Assembly (NCBI RefSeq): GCF_027307225.1
Contig: NZ_DAHUXJ010000030.1
Span: forward strand, 1-64,000
DNA: 64,000 bases
Direction: 5' to 3'
DNA from: Bradyrhizobium sp.
GTDB lineage: Bacteria > Pseudomonadota > Alphaproteobacteria > Rhizobiales > Xanthobacteraceae
Below are positions 1 through 8,400 of this stretch, piece after piece; positions within the stretch are counted from its first letter, which is position 1; every line of letters begins with the position of its first letter. The notes below the pieces were generated by a model. It was given only the letters and a program-made list of their open reading frames with translations, did not search any database and was not told where the DNA came from. The position numbers and the translations under genes were made by a program.

Positions 1-1066
1 CATCTATGGCGGTGCGACCGGCAAGCACCACCCCGTCCACCGGAACACCATCGCCCGGTCTCACTCGGAGCCGGTCGCCGACCGCCACCTCGGCCAGCGG
101 GACTTCCTCGTCGGTGTCGTCCTTGCGCAGGCGCCGCGCCGTCTTCGGCGCGAGATTCAAAAGGGCGCGGATGGCACCTCCCGTCTGCTCGCGGGCGCGC
201 AGCTCCAGCACCTGTCCCAGAAGGACGAGCACGGTGATCACGGCGGCGGCCTCGAAGTAGACCGCGACCGCGCCATGCATGTCGCGGAAGCCAGCCGGGA
301 AAAGCTGCGGCGCAAACGTGCCGATCACGCTGTAGAGATACGCGACGCCCGTTCCCATCGCAATCAGGGTGAACATGTTGAGGTGGCGTGAGGCGACTGA
401 GCGCCAGCCGCGCGCGAAAAATGGCGCCCCGGCCCACAGCACCACCGGCGTCGACAGCGCAAACGAAATCCAGTTCGACCAGGAGGGCGAGACAAGGTCC
501 ATCGCGCCGAGATGGCGGCTCATCTCGAGCACGAACACCGGCAGCGTGAGCGGCAGCGCGATCCAGAAGCGCCGCTTCATGTCGATGAGTTCGGGATCAG
601 GCCCCTGATCGAGCGACACCTGCTCCGGCTCCAGCGCCATGCCGCAGATCGGGCATGTTCCCGGCCCTGCCTGCCTCACCTCGGGGTGCATCGGGCAGGT
701 GTAGATGACGCCGGCGGATGCGCCCTCCGGCTTCTTTGGCGCGGCCTGCATCGGCGCGGCGCGCTCTTGAGATGGCTTCGGCTTGTTGAGAAAAGATTCC
801 GGATCGGCCTGGAAGCGTTCGCGGCAGCGACCGCTGCAAAAAAGATATTCCTGGCCCTGATAATCAAAGCGGTGTTTGGCGGTCTCGCGCTTGACCTCCA
901 TGCCGCAGACGGGATCGATCGCGACCTCAGCTTCCTGACCGACTGAGCTTTCATGCTTGGCGCCGCAGCACGAACTGCCAGATGCCTTGGCGTGATCGTG
1001 AACGGGGTGATCATGGCCCTGATGATGGCCGGCGCCCGCGCCATGCCCCTGTTCGTCCTGCGCCAT
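1..1066 (-). CDS. Heavy-metal (copper) P1B-type ATPase, N-terminal part, cut by window edge
   Basis: The reverse strand is open from an ATG at 1066 to the window edge (355 codons). The N-terminus is His-rich (residues 1-30), then comes a YHS domain (DPVCGMEV) and a heavy-metal-binding domain with YTCPMHPEV and CPICGM, both typical of Cu/Ag exporters. Membrane helices follow from about residue 165. The ATPase core (phosphorylation site, CPx helix) lies outside the window, so metal specificity is inferred from the Cys/His-rich N-terminus and from the divergent CsoR gene. An AGCGGAG ribosome site precedes the start. Only 44 bp separate it from csoR, and that gap contains a CsoR-type operator, so copper-responsive control is likely. 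Confidence 0.9.
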   Translation of the reverse strand, partial: MAQDEQGHGAGAGHHQGHDHPVHDHAKASGSSCCGAKHESSVGQEAEVAIDPVCGMEVKRETAKHRFDYQGQEYLFCSGRCRERFQADPESFLNKPKPSQERAAPMQAAPKKPEGASAGVIYTCPMHPEVRQAGPGTCPICGMALEPEQVSLDQGPDPELIDMKRRFWIALPLTLPVFVLEMSRHLGAMDLVSPSWSNWISFALSTPVVLWAGAPFFARGWRSVASRHLNMFTLIAMGTGVAYLYSVIGTFAPQLFPAGFRDMHGAVAVYFEAAAVITVLVLLGQVLELRAREQTGGAIRALLNLAPKTARRLRKDDTDEEVPLAEVAVGDRLRVRPGDGVPVDGVVLAGRTAID

Positions 1067-1093
1067 CTTTTGACTCCGCTGGTCTTGAATTAC

Positions 1094-1110
1094 ATACCCT
1101 AGGGGGGTAT
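1094..1110. promoter_or_regulatory. Probable CsoR operator
   Basis: ATACCC-TA-GGGGGGTAT is a G-tract inverted repeat of the kind bound by CsoR/RcnR-family repressors. It sits in the 44-bp gap between the divergent ATPase and csoR genes and ends at the base before the csoR ATG, so it also covers the G-rich ribosome site. Bound repressor could block both genes. The match is by eye only. Confidence 0.65.
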
Positions 1111-1395
1111 ATGAGGCCTATGCGCGAAGAGATCAAGGCTTCCTGCCTGAAAAGACTGAAACGTATCGAGGGCCAGGTCCGCGGGCTTGCGGGGATGGTC
1201 GAAGACGACCGTTATTGCATCGACGTGGTCACCCAGATCGCAGCGGCCAAGGCGGCGCTTCGCCGCGTCGAGGAGGAAATCCTGCGCGACCACGTCGCCC
1301 ACTGCGTCGAGCATGCCATCGTGTCCGGCGACAAGGTCGACCAGCGCCGCAAGATCGCCGAGCTGATGGATGTGATCGGCCGCGCCGACCGATAA
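1111..1395 (+). CDS. csoR: CsoR-family copper-sensing repressor
   Basis: A 94-residue all-helical repressor of the CsoR/RcnR family. The family signature KRLKRIEGQVRG is at residues 14-25. The copper ligand triad Cys-His-Cys is present at C36, H61 and C65 (RYCIDV; DHVAHC), which points to Cu(I) rather than Ni/Co (RcnR) or formaldehyde (FrmR) sensing. ATG 1111 is used because a G-rich ribosome site precedes it; ATG 1120 is an in-frame alternative. It is divergent from the copper ATPase and shares the operator at 1094-1110, so autoregulation is expected. Confidence 0.9.
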   Translation: MRPMREEIKASCLKRLKRIEGQVRGLAGMVEDDRYCIDVVTQIAAAKAALRRVEEEILRDHVAHCVEHAIVSGDKVDQRRKIAELMDVIGRADR

Positions 1396-1532
1396 GCCGT
1401 GGAGGGCGTTTACGCATTCCCGCTTGGTTAACCGCCGCTGAAGCGCCCCGTTAAAGTCCGCCTCATCCGCAAGTCCTTAATCTTAGGACTTCGCGGCTAT
1501 TGGTTTCGTCCAACCAGGACGGGGGCGACACC

Positions 1533-1685
1533 ATGACGACTGACGTCAGATCAGCCACGCGCTTTGCCAATTCCAAATGGGCCGAGAGGAAGCAGGATTT
1601 CCTGATCGTTTCCTCGTTCGGACTGTGGGCGGTGCTGCTCGGCTTTTCGCCGGTGCTGGCCATCAACTTCCTGATGGGAAGTTGA
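1533..1685 (+). CDS. Small single-pass membrane protein (50 aa)
   Basis: Short ORF with a charged N-terminal half and one hydrophobic helix (about residues 26-48, containing LLGFSPVLAINFLM). A GGGGGCG ribosome site precedes ATG 1533. The protein resembles the next small gene (1823-1966): both share W-x-V-x-L-x-x-SPV and end in LM plus two residues. The paralogy and shared translation signal support a real gene. No family name is recognised and function is unknown. Confidence 0.6.
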   Translation: MTTDVRSATRFANSKWAERKQDFLIVSSFGLWAVLLGFSPVLAINFLMGS

Positions 1686-1822
1686 GCCAACGCCGCCGCT
1701 TGCGGCGGCGCTGGTTAACCGGCGATGGCGAAACGATCTGCAAAGCGAACGAGCTCGCGCCCGACCTTTTAACCCGGATCGAATACGTTTCCCCGACAAC
1801 AAAAAGAAAACGCGGGGGCGTT

Positions 1823-1966
1823 ATGGATACTCTGGAAGCGCAGGAAGATTCCGACTCCAAGCGAAGCGGCTTTTGCACGCAGGACATCGTCTGGGCAGTC
1901 GGCGTCTGGTCGGTCATCCTGACCTTGTCGCCGGTCGTGATGTTCTACGTGCTGATGGTGAATTGA
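1823..1966 (+). CDS. Small single-pass membrane protein (47 aa), paralogue of the preceding one
   Basis: A 47-residue ORF with an acidic/basic N-terminus (MDTLEAQEDSDSKR) and one transmembrane helix (about residues 22-45, VGVWSVILTLSPVVMFYVLM). A GGGGGCG ribosome site lies just upstream, as for the 1533 gene. The C-terminal helices of the two align without gaps, indicating tandem duplication. A longer in-frame extension starting at 1577 is unlikely because it would overlap the 1533 gene. Function unknown. Confidence 0.6.
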   Translation: MDTLEAQEDSDSKRSGFCTQDIVWAVGVWSVILTLSPVVMFYVLMVN

Positions 1967-1990
1967 TCTTCACGCACGGCGCTGCCTACA

Positions 1991-2045
1991 GGCAACATCA
2001 TCCCGCGTGAGCGCCCCTGCCGGGCCCACGCGGGATGACGTTGCC
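1991..2045. terminator. Long hairpin between convergent genes
   Basis: GGCAAC-a-TCATCCCGCGTG pairs with CACGCGGGATGA-c-GTTGCC around a 17-nt loop. It lies between the convergent ends of the small membrane gene (1966) and the ParA-like gene (2059). There is no clear T-tract, so terminator function in both directions is inferred from position. Confidence 0.5.
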
Positions 2046-2058
2046 GTGCAAGCGCGTC

Positions 2059-2739
2059 TCAGGCCGCCTGCTTGTGCATCGTGCCGCTCGCCGATGCCGT
2101 GCCGCGAATTGCCTTCACCGAACGTTCGATCGCCGCCCACAGCCTGCCGATCTCCGCCGCCGCGCGGCCTTCGGCAAAATACTCGCGGGCACCTTCGCCC
2201 TTGCCGAGCGCCATCAGCAGGTCGGCACGGTTGGTGATCTGCCCGCCCCACACCGGCGCGCGGAACTTGGCCAGCTGCTCGCGTGCGATGGTAACGATGC
2301 GGCTTTCCACCTCGTCGCGCCGGGCCGGCGCACCGTTGAGAACGACTGCATAGGGCTTGCGCGCGGAACGGCACATGTGAATCGTTTCCTGCACGGCGTT
2401 GACGTCAAAGACGCCGGGCCGCGCCGGAATCACAACCATGGTGGCATTCTTGATCGCGTCGTCGACCACGGCCGACAGATTCGGCGGCGTGTCGATGAAC
2501 ACCCATTCGTAGCCGTCGCGCTTGGCTGCAGCGACGATACCGCTGACCGAATTGACGGCGGTCTTGATCTGCGGTTCGTTGGTGCCACGCAGCTTGTGCC
2601 ACAGGGTCAACGATCCCTGCGGGTCGGCATCGACAAGCAGACATGGCTTGGTCGTCTTATGGACATGCGCAGCGAGGTGAGCGGCAAGGGTACTTTTTCC
2701 CGAGCCACCCTTACGCGACGCAAAAACTATAACGTTCAT
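2059..2739 (-). CDS. ParA/MinD-family ATPase (VirC1-like), orphan
   Basis: 226 residues. The deviant Walker A motif KGGSGKST is at residues 10-17, Walker A' is in LLVDADPQGS and Walker B in WVFIDTPPN, all typical of ParA-type ATPases that dimerise on ATP and bind DNA or membranes. ATG 2739 is preceded by GGAGGCGAAG. The reading frame stays open upstream to 2985 but shows no family similarity there. There is no ParB or parS next to it, so a role in chromosome partition is not supported. Single ParA-like proteins often position other cargo; which cargo is unknown. Confidence 0.85.
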   Translation of the reverse strand: MNVIVFASRKGGSGKSTLAAHLAAHVHKTTKPCLLVDADPQGSLTLWHKLRGTNEPQIKTAVNSVSGIVAAAKRDGYEWVFIDTPPNLSAVVDDAIKNATMVVIPARPGVFDVNAVQETIHMCRSARKPYAVVLNGAPARRDEVESRIVTIAREQLAKFRAPVWGGQITNRADLLMALGKGEGAREYFAEGRAAAEIGRLWAAIERSVKAIRGTASASGTMHKQAA

Positions 2740-2971
2740 ACTCTTCGCCTCCAGATTGACCCCAGGAAGCGAAAATGAATCAGCACGCTGATTCGTGGAA
2801 GAAGAATTTGGCGTCAAATGTGGCGAAGCCACCGAATAACCGGCGACGTTGCTTTTCAGGTCATACCCCCCGACTGCCGATCCCCGCATGACACCGGGGG
2901 ATTTCAGCGGACGAAAACGGTAACGGGTAGCCGCCTGGTTCGGCGCCACTGACATTCGCAAAAGCGCCGCA

Positions 2972-3262
2972 CTAATCTTCCGCAACCGTGCGCATGCGAA
3001 TCCGGTGATGTCTCGGCTTCACAGAGGTCTCCTGCGGATGGAAGTACACCCGGCAACTCGGACTGAGTTCGGTCTGGCGCCTCACCATGCAGGCCGTAAT
3101 CCGCGAGACATCCGGAATCTCAGAACCGCACAACCGGAACGCATCGCCCATGCAGGCCTGTTGCTCCTGCATGGTGTATGACCATCCGGCGGCGGGCCAC
3201 GCCCCCGCAACGATGGTCGCGACCACCGCGAGCTGCTTTATTCGACTCGAGAAGGCACCCAT
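2972..3262 (-). CDS. Small secreted Cys-containing protein
   Basis: 96 residues with an N-terminal signal sequence (hydrophobic QLAVVATIVAGAWPAAG, likely cleavage before SYTMQEQ). The mature part has four Cys in the pattern ACMGDAFRLCGSEIPD, ITACM, LSPSCRVYF, like the cysteine-rich repeat proteins frequent in Bradyrhizobium. It is probably a periplasmic disulfide-stabilised protein. ATG 3262 is chosen because the signal peptide begins there; longer starts up to 3394 lack support. Function unknown. Confidence 0.75.
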   Translation of the reverse strand: MGAFSSRIKQLAVVATIVAGAWPAAGWSYTMQEQQACMGDAFRLCGSEIPDVSRITACMVRRQTELSPSCRVYFHPQETSVKPRHHRIRMRTVAED

Positions 3263-3598
3263 GTTTCCCCCAAACCACCACCCCGTGCAAATAGTGAGCG
3301 AGCGCGATGAAGTTGGCAAGCAAGCCTTCGCAACAAACATCGGCCAAGCATCAGCTATCGGTGGAAAGCGTAGATTGCAGCACAAGATGAGCATGAGTTC
3401 CGTTTCTCGAACTCATCGAGCGACATCGTCGACAACGTTTCGAGCTCCGGAAATTTCGCACGCATCGGCGAATCAGAGCGCGTCGATTGCGGTGCAGCGA
3501 CCGGAATTTTTCCGGCTGACTGACTCGTTCCAGCCGTGTCGCGCCGGCAACAAACAGGTTACGCTCGCGGCAATCGACTCAATCTTGAAGCACATGAA
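3263..3598. other. Intergenic stretch, no gene seen
   Basis: 336 bp between the divergent small secreted-protein gene and the Coa1-domain gene. It must hold both promoters. I see no convincing coding frame or RNA gene in it. Confidence 0.4.
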
Positions 3599-4282
3599 AT
3601 GACCGAGCAGACCTTGCCTCTCGATTCGAAGGAAGTGCCGGCGGAAATCGATCGCTGGAACTGGGGCGCGTTCCTGCTGAACTGGATCTGGGGCATCGGC
3701 AACAACACGTTCATTGCGCTGCTGGTCTTCGTTCCCCTCCTCGGTCTGGTCATGCCGTTCGTGCTCGGCGCCAAGGGCAGCCGCTGGGCGTGGCGCAATC
3801 GGCATTGGGAAAGCATCGACCATTTCAAACGGGTGCAGCGCGCCTGGGCGAAATGGGCCGTGATCATCTACTGCGGTGTGATCGTTCTGTTCGGCGCGAT
3901 CTTCGGCGGCACCTTCTATCTCCTCAAGCACTCCGAGGCGTACGGGCTTGCCGTATCAAAGCTCGAGGCGAGCGCGGAAGTCGCCACGTTGCTCGGCACC
4001 CCGATCATGACGGGCTTTCCAAGCGGCAAGATCAGCACAAACGGCGCAAACGGAGCGGCAGCCCTGAGCTTTGCGGTGAGCGGCCCGAAGGGCGCGGGTC
4101 GCGCTTTTGCCGAAGCGACCAAAACGAACGGCAGATGGTCGCTCGTCAGCCTCAAGCTGAAGATCGATGGTCAGGACCGGCTGATCGACCTGCTGCACCC
4201 CACACGGGCGGAGATTGACGGCTATCGCAAGCTGGCGAGCTTTGGCGGTGCAGTGCCGTTGCATCAGATGGACGGCATGTAG
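3599..4282 (+). CDS. Membrane protein with C-terminal Coa1-like domain
   Basis: 227 residues. The N-terminal half has a WNWGAFLLNWIWGIGNNTF segment and two hydrophobic regions (about 23-58), followed by a transmembrane helix (about 88-110). The C-terminal 110 residues match the Coa1 / cytochrome-oxidase-assembly-factor pattern: AYGLAVSKLEAS, LGTPIMTGFPSGKI and AVSGPKGAGRAF. In eukaryotes Coa1 acts in cytochrome oxidase assembly; the bacterial role is unproven. ATG 3599 is used since upstream residues look non-coding. The next gene starts 12 bp downstream, so co-transcription is likely. Confidence 0.75.
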   Translation: MTEQTLPLDSKEVPAEIDRWNWGAFLLNWIWGIGNNTFIALLVFVPLLGLVMPFVLGAKGSRWAWRNRHWESIDHFKRVQRAWAKWAVIIYCGVIVLFGAIFGGTFYLLKHSEAYGLAVSKLEASAEVATLLGTPIMTGFPSGKISTNGANGAAALSFAVSGPKGAGRAFAEATKTNGRWSLVSLKLKIDGQDRLIDLLHPTRAEIDGYRKLASFGGAVPLHQMDGM

Positions 4283-4294
4283 TCGGAGATTGCG

Positions 4295-4585
4295 ATGAGC
4301 CATCGAATTGGTTTGGGGTTGGCTGCTCTTTTCTTCCTCGCAATCAGCATCGGAAGAGCCGATGCCGAATGTATTTGCCAATGTGTCGATGGGCAAATGC
4401 AGCCGCTTTGCCAGAACTCGATTGATTTGCCCCCGATTTGTCCGGCCGTGATTTGTCCAATCACGGCCCCCTCGATCGCTCCGATAAATCCTCCAACCAT
4501 TCCACCGATCGGCACGTCGCAATGTCGTCAGGCAAGGGTGTGCGACAGTTTCGGACACTGTCAGTGGCAACAGGTTTGCCGGTAG
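4295..4585 (+). CDS. Small secreted Cys- and Pro/Ile-rich protein
   Basis: 96 residues. The signal peptide is residues 1-24 (LAALFFLAISIGRADA). The mature part begins ECICQCVDG, continues with a Pro/Ile-rich run (PPICPAVICPITAPSIAP, INPPTIPPIG) and ends CRQARVCDSFGHCQWQQVCR. The many Cys suggest disulfides in the periplasm or outside. It follows the Coa1-domain gene at 12 bp and is the last core gene before the tRNA-His island boundary. No family recognised. Confidence 0.65.
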   Translation: MSHRIGLGLAALFFLAISIGRADAECICQCVDGQMQPLCQNSIDLPPICPAVICPITAPSIAPINPPTIPPIGTSQCRQARVCDSFGHCQWQQVCR

Positions 4586-4695
4586 CCCCGCCAGAGCGAA
4601 CGTGCTGTGGCTCTTATTGGCGCTGCCATGTCGGGCTTGAGTCTTTGACGGATCGTCTTCGTGCGCCCGGGCAAGATTCATACCGCTGAAGGGGC

Positions 4696-4746
4696 TGGTA
4701 CAGTTGGGTGGGCTCGAGCCACCGACCTCCTGTTCCACAGACAGGC
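4696..4746 (-). repeat. Attachment site copy (tRNA-His 3' fragment), left end of island
   Basis: 51 bp identical to tRNA-His positions from the 3' CCA through the anticodon stem, except one base in the T-loop (gctcgAgcc against gctcgAacc). The 5' half of the tRNA is absent, so it is not a functional tRNA gene but the duplicated attachment core made by integration. Confidence 0.88.
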
Positions 4747-4891
4747 CGACCCCTCCGAAACGCGTACGCCACGACCGCCGCCAGTACGAAAAGCTATGTG
4801 ATTTCAGTAGTCGATTCCCGCCAGCGCCCGCCTTACTTACTCTCCAATTTCCGTTACGGTGGTTGCTAGATGGTAGCTAGCGGGGCGAGCG

Positions 4892-5284
4892 ATGGCTGTG
4901 CTGGGCATAACGATTCGGACCGTACAATCGCTTGCGCCAGGCGAAACGATTTGGGATGCCGGACACAAAGAGGCCGTCCGGGGTTTTGGATCCAAGGCTG
5001 CACTCGACGGGCGGATTCGGACGGTCCGTCAGAAAGCGGCAGGTGCTTGGGAAAAAACGGAACCTCTGCCCACTTGGTGTGTGCACGATCTTCGGCGCAC
5101 GGCTGCCACAGTAATGGCTGATCGGTTGGGGGTTCTTCCGCACATCGTCGAAGCGGTTCTGAACCACGTTAGCGGACATCGGGCGGGCGTTGCCGACATC
5201 TACAACCACGCCCGGTACGAAGCGGAAATTCGTGCTGCCCTATGCGCTTGGGCCGACCACGTTATGGCGATTGTGGGGCACTAA
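4892..5284 (+). pseudogene. Tyrosine integrase with large internal deletion
   Basis: 130 residues against about 400 for intact island integrases. Residues 1-34 match the integrase N-terminus (TVQSLAPGETIWDAGHKE, then RGFG). The sequence then jumps in frame to the C-terminal catalytic part: SKAALDGRI, HDLRRTAAT (Arg), LNHVSGH (His) and IYNHARYE (Tyr). The core-binding domain and first half of the catalytic domain are missing, so it cannot recombine alone. Its place next to the left attachment site fits an element integrase. Confidence 0.8.
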
Positions 5285-5430
5285 ATGCAGCGGCTGGAGC
5301 GCGAGCGTTTTAGCGGTGAATTACTTGAGGACCATCTGCGCGGCCAGCAGCAAGCGATCAGCAGCCTTGTGTTTGCAGCAGCGAGGACGACGCTTGCAGA
5401 CGGAAGGAATGCTAAGCTTCCTAGTGGTTG
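5285..5430 (+). CDS. Short ORF after the integrase remnant (doubtful)
   Basis: ATG 5285 directly follows the integrase TAA and opens 47 codons (start MQRLERERFSGELLEDHLRG). The composition is that of a soluble helical peptide. It may be a remnant of an element gene. There is no family match and no other support. The rest of the gap to 5587 holds no recognisable feature. Confidence 0.25.
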
Positions 5431-5587
5431 ATGCAGCAACAGTCGTTATGCGAGGAGGACGAGAGATAAACACGTGGTTTCCTCTACCCGATACCGCCGC
5501 TATCCGCTTGTAGCAAGTTGCTCTTGGGCAGTCCCTCGTTATAGGTTTGCGGCGCGACACAAAGACCTGACTTCGCTTTTTTCCGCA

Positions 5588-7228
5588 ATGAACACTTTTC
5601 CCTTTGATTTAAATTCCCCGGAAAGGGCTACCCGCTCGGACATTTCGCCCGCGCGTTGGCGAGAACCGTTTTTGCGCCTGCTTGACGGGGTTGAAGAGGG
5701 CTGGACTATTCCGCTGCTTCTGGTCGGATTTGCCGCCGTTTGGATGGCTTTTCTTGTGATCGCTTATCTGGTTGGCGATTTGCATTCGGATGTGTTGGAA
5801 GCTTGGACATTTGGGCGCACCTTCGAGTGGGGCAGCTCTAAGCACCCGCCGCTGATGGGATGGGTCGCGCGCGCATGGACATCAATCTTTCCGCTTACCA
5901 ACTGGTCACTTCAATTGCTGGCCTTGACCAATTCCGCAATTGCGTTGTGGGCCGTCGACCTAATCTCGCGCCGTTTTGTAAAGGGAGACAAAAGAATAAT
6001 CGTACTGCTGCTTCTTATGCTGCCGCCGATCTATCAACTCCTGGCGCAACGCTTCAATGCCAACACGGTTCTCTTGGCCGTATGGCCTATCGCTACGTAT
6101 TGCTTCTCGAGGTCATTTGAGGCACGCGACATCAGGTGGGCCATTGCCGCCGGCGCAACGGCCGCGCTAGCTATGCTGGGTAAATACTACTCGGTTTTCC
6201 TGGTCGGCAGCTTTGCCTTCGCCGCACTCTGTCACCCTCAACGTCGCGGTTATTTCGGATCGCCAGCCCCCTGGACTTCTGCCGCGGTCGGTCTTGTCGT
6301 ACTGGGGCCGCACCTGCTTTGGCTCGCGACAACGGGCGCGGCGCCCTTTTCATATGCTCTTACGGAACATGCAGGAAAGGCACTCGTCCCTGCACTGACC
6401 GAAGCGCTTCATTTCATCCTCGGCGTGGGACTCGGACTAGCCCTACCTGCTTTGGTGTGGGCCGCGATCGCAGGAAGGCGCTTGAGGATGCTTCCTCACG
6501 ACTTTCGCAAAATGGGGCCAGGATTGCTCCTGCTGTTTTTCGTCGCGGTCGGGACAATCGCGCTTCCGGCTATCACCGCCGCTGTCCTGGGCACCGACAT
6601 GCCCCCGATCTGGGCAGCACAGGGTCTCTTTCTGTTTTGCGTTCTTGCTGTCTGTAGCACGAGCTATTCCATAGAATGCTACTATACCGTCAATCTGGTT
6701 GTCTTCGTCGCCAGCATCGCATTGGTCGCCGCATTCGTGGCAGCGCCAGTTCACGCCTTCTACCGCAACACGCATCCGCTAAATGAAGGCCGCAACTTTT
6801 ATCGGTTGGCGGCGAAAGAGCTTACCCGTCAATGGCATCAGGAATCTGACGTTCCGCTTCCGATCGTCGGCGGCGACGAAGGGCTGGCGCTGGCAACCGC
6901 GTTCTACAGCCCGGATCACCCTGTCTACGAAGGGGAGCTTGTTTGTCCGAAAAAGGATGAATTGCCGAAATCGAAGATCAGCCGAGGGTGGGCGGCCCTC
7001 TGCTTCGCCCTTGACGAAGGTTGCATCTCTCGAACCAGGGTGAAAGCTAGCCGCGCACCTCGAACTGTTGAGAGCGAATTCACAGCGCAATCGTCGTTGA
7101 TTGGCCATCCGGGTGCCGAGCAGCGCTTTAAGGCTTTCATCATTCCGCCCTCCACGGTCGACCTCGTTACATCGCTTTCGTCGGAAGATTTGGCCGTCAG
7201 CCGATGTAAGAGAGGAAAGCATCCCTAG
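5588..7228 (+). CDS. Polytopic glycosyltransferase, GT39/GT83 (PMT/ArnT) type
   Basis: 546 residues. About ten hydrophobic segments run from residue 40 to 400, followed by a soluble C-terminal region of about 130 residues, the layout of dolichyl/undecaprenyl-phosphate-sugar transferases. The first periplasmic loop carries the acidic motif GDLHSDVLEAW followed by KHPPLMGW, equivalent to the family's catalytic D/E loop. It probably moves a sugar from a polyprenyl phosphate donor to an envelope acceptor in the periplasm. ATG 5588 begins just before the first helix. It is the first cargo gene, on the plus strand, opposite to most of the locus. Confidence 0.8.
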   Translation: MNTFPFDLNSPERATRSDISPARWREPFLRLLDGVEEGWTIPLLLVGFAAVWMAFLVIAYLVGDLHSDVLEAWTFGRTFEWGSSKHPPLMGWVARAWTSIFPLTNWSLQLLALTNSAIALWAVDLISRRFVKGDKRIIVLLLLMLPPIYQLLAQRFNANTVLLAVWPIATYCFSRSFEARDIRWAIAAGATAALAMLGKYYSVFLVGSFAFAALCHPQRRGYFGSPAPWTSAAVGLVVLGPHLLWLATTGAAPFSYALTEHAGKALVPALTEALHFILGVGLGLALPALVWAAIAGRRLRMLPHDFRKMGPGLLLLFFVAVGTIALPAITAAVLGTDMPPIWAAQGLFLFCVLAVCSTSYSIECYYTVNLVVFVASIALVAAFVAAPVHAFYRNTHPLNEGRNFYRLAAKELTRQWHQESDVPLPIVGGDEGLALATAFYSPDHPVYEGELVCPKKDELPKSKISRGWAALCFALDEGCISRTRVKASRAPRTVESEFTAQSSLIGHPGAEQRFKAFIIPPSTVDLVTSLSSEDLAVSRCKRGKHP

Positions 7229-7373
7229 CGACCCGGCTAGCTCTCTGATCTGACCCGATGCCCTTTTGCATAGAGTCCTTATGCATTCGTGAAGTGGCTC
7301 AGAGGGTCTGTTCCCTATTCCCGGTCAGATTGCAGTGCTAACAAGGCTCACGACTGGCCGGGAGAACTCGTTG

Positions 7374-8204
7374 ATGGAAGCTCTGGTTTTCGGGGCATCA
7401 GGAATGGTAGGCGAGCTGATCCTGGAACATCTCGCCGCAGGGAGGAACAAGGCCATCGGCATTTCCCGGCGCATGGAGAGGCAGGAAGATTGGCTGGTGG
7501 CTGATCTGGCCCAGCCTGACACATTGCAACTTCCGAAAGTCGACGTGGTTTTCAGTGCTGCGCCGACATGGCTTTTCGCGAAATCGGCGCACAAAATACT
7601 TCGCTCCGAGCCAAAACGAATCGTCGTCATCAGCTCGACCAACGTCTTTACAAAGATCGATTCCAGGGACGAAGCTGAGCGCACTTCGATCCTGGAATTG
7701 ATCGATGCAGAAAAGCGAATCATCGATCAGGCAAAGGCCCAAGGGGTTGAATGGACGATCCTCCGCCCTACCCTGCTCTACAGAGAGGGACGGGATCATA
7801 ACATCACGCAAATCGCGAGGATCATTCGTCGGCTGGGTTTCGCCCCCCTGTACGGCGCAGCCGCAGGCCTGCGTCAGCCGGTCCATGCCGAGGATTATGC
7901 GATCGGCGCCATCGCCGCTGCGGAATCATCGAAGGCCGCAAACCGCAGTTATTGCACGACAGGCGCCGAAACGATCCCCTATTACGAGATGGTCGGCCGT
8001 ATTTTCGACGGCCTGTCGCGCCGTCGACGCCTGTTGCACCTTCCGCCGTCGATCTGGAAGTCGGCCTTTGCGGTCGCGAAACCTCTCTTCCCGGATGTGA
8101 CGCCTGTGATGGGGGAACGGATGTTGAAGGACATGGCGTTCGATTCTTCGGCGGCGATCAGCGATTTTGGCTGGAGCGCACGAAAGTTTGCGCCGTCTTT
8201 CTGA
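7374..8204 (+). CDS. NAD(P)-dependent SDR/epimerase-like protein
   Basis: 276 residues with an extended-SDR Rossmann start (VFGASGMVGELILEHL) that departs from the usual GxxGxxG. It has a conserved STNVFT segment near residue 87, then RPTLLYREGRDHN and a C-terminal substrate domain. The canonical YxxxK is not evident, so catalysis as an epimerase is uncertain; it may act as a reductase. ATG 7374 is chosen because the Rossmann strand starts there. It lies downstream of the GT39 gene and upstream of a decayed gene, all on the plus strand. Confidence 0.7.
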   Translation: MEALVFGASGMVGELILEHLAAGRNKAIGISRRMERQEDWLVADLAQPDTLQLPKVDVVFSAAPTWLFAKSAHKILRSEPKRIVVISSTNVFTKIDSRDEAERTSILELIDAEKRIIDQAKAQGVEWTILRPTLLYREGRDHNITQIARIIRRLGFAPLYGAAAGLRQPVHAEDYAIGAIAAAESSKAANRSYCTTGAETIPYYEMVGRIFDGLSRRRRLLHLPPSIWKSAFAVAKPLFPDVTPVMGERMLKDMAFDSSAAISDFGWSARKFAPSF

Positions 8205-8400
8205 AGAGGCGAGCGATTCGGCTCGCGCCCGTAAATGCCGCAAAAGCTTCCTTTTTCAAGCAATTGGAACGCTGCGAGGCTCCGCAAGCAGATCATCAAC
8301 CCTTTCGGGTATAACGTCAGTTGTATTTGTCATGAAACTTGTGGTTTCGCTACAAAGCGATCAAAACGAGGTGCATCAGCGGTCTACAAAATCTTTATCA

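Noticed and set aside
2059..2739. Chromosome or plasmid partition locus
   Set aside because: No parB or parS-like palindromes next to the ParA-like gene.
2740..2985. N-terminal extension of the ParA-like protein
   Set aside because: No family similarity upstream and a good GGAGG site precedes ATG 2739.
4696..4746. Second tRNA-His gene
   Set aside because: Only the 3' part is present and the 5' half is replaced by unrelated sequence; it is an attachment-site copy.
4860..4880. GGTAGCTA motifs near both island ends (also at 30619-30640)
   Set aside because: Short shared words, possibly integrase binding sites, but too short and few to claim.
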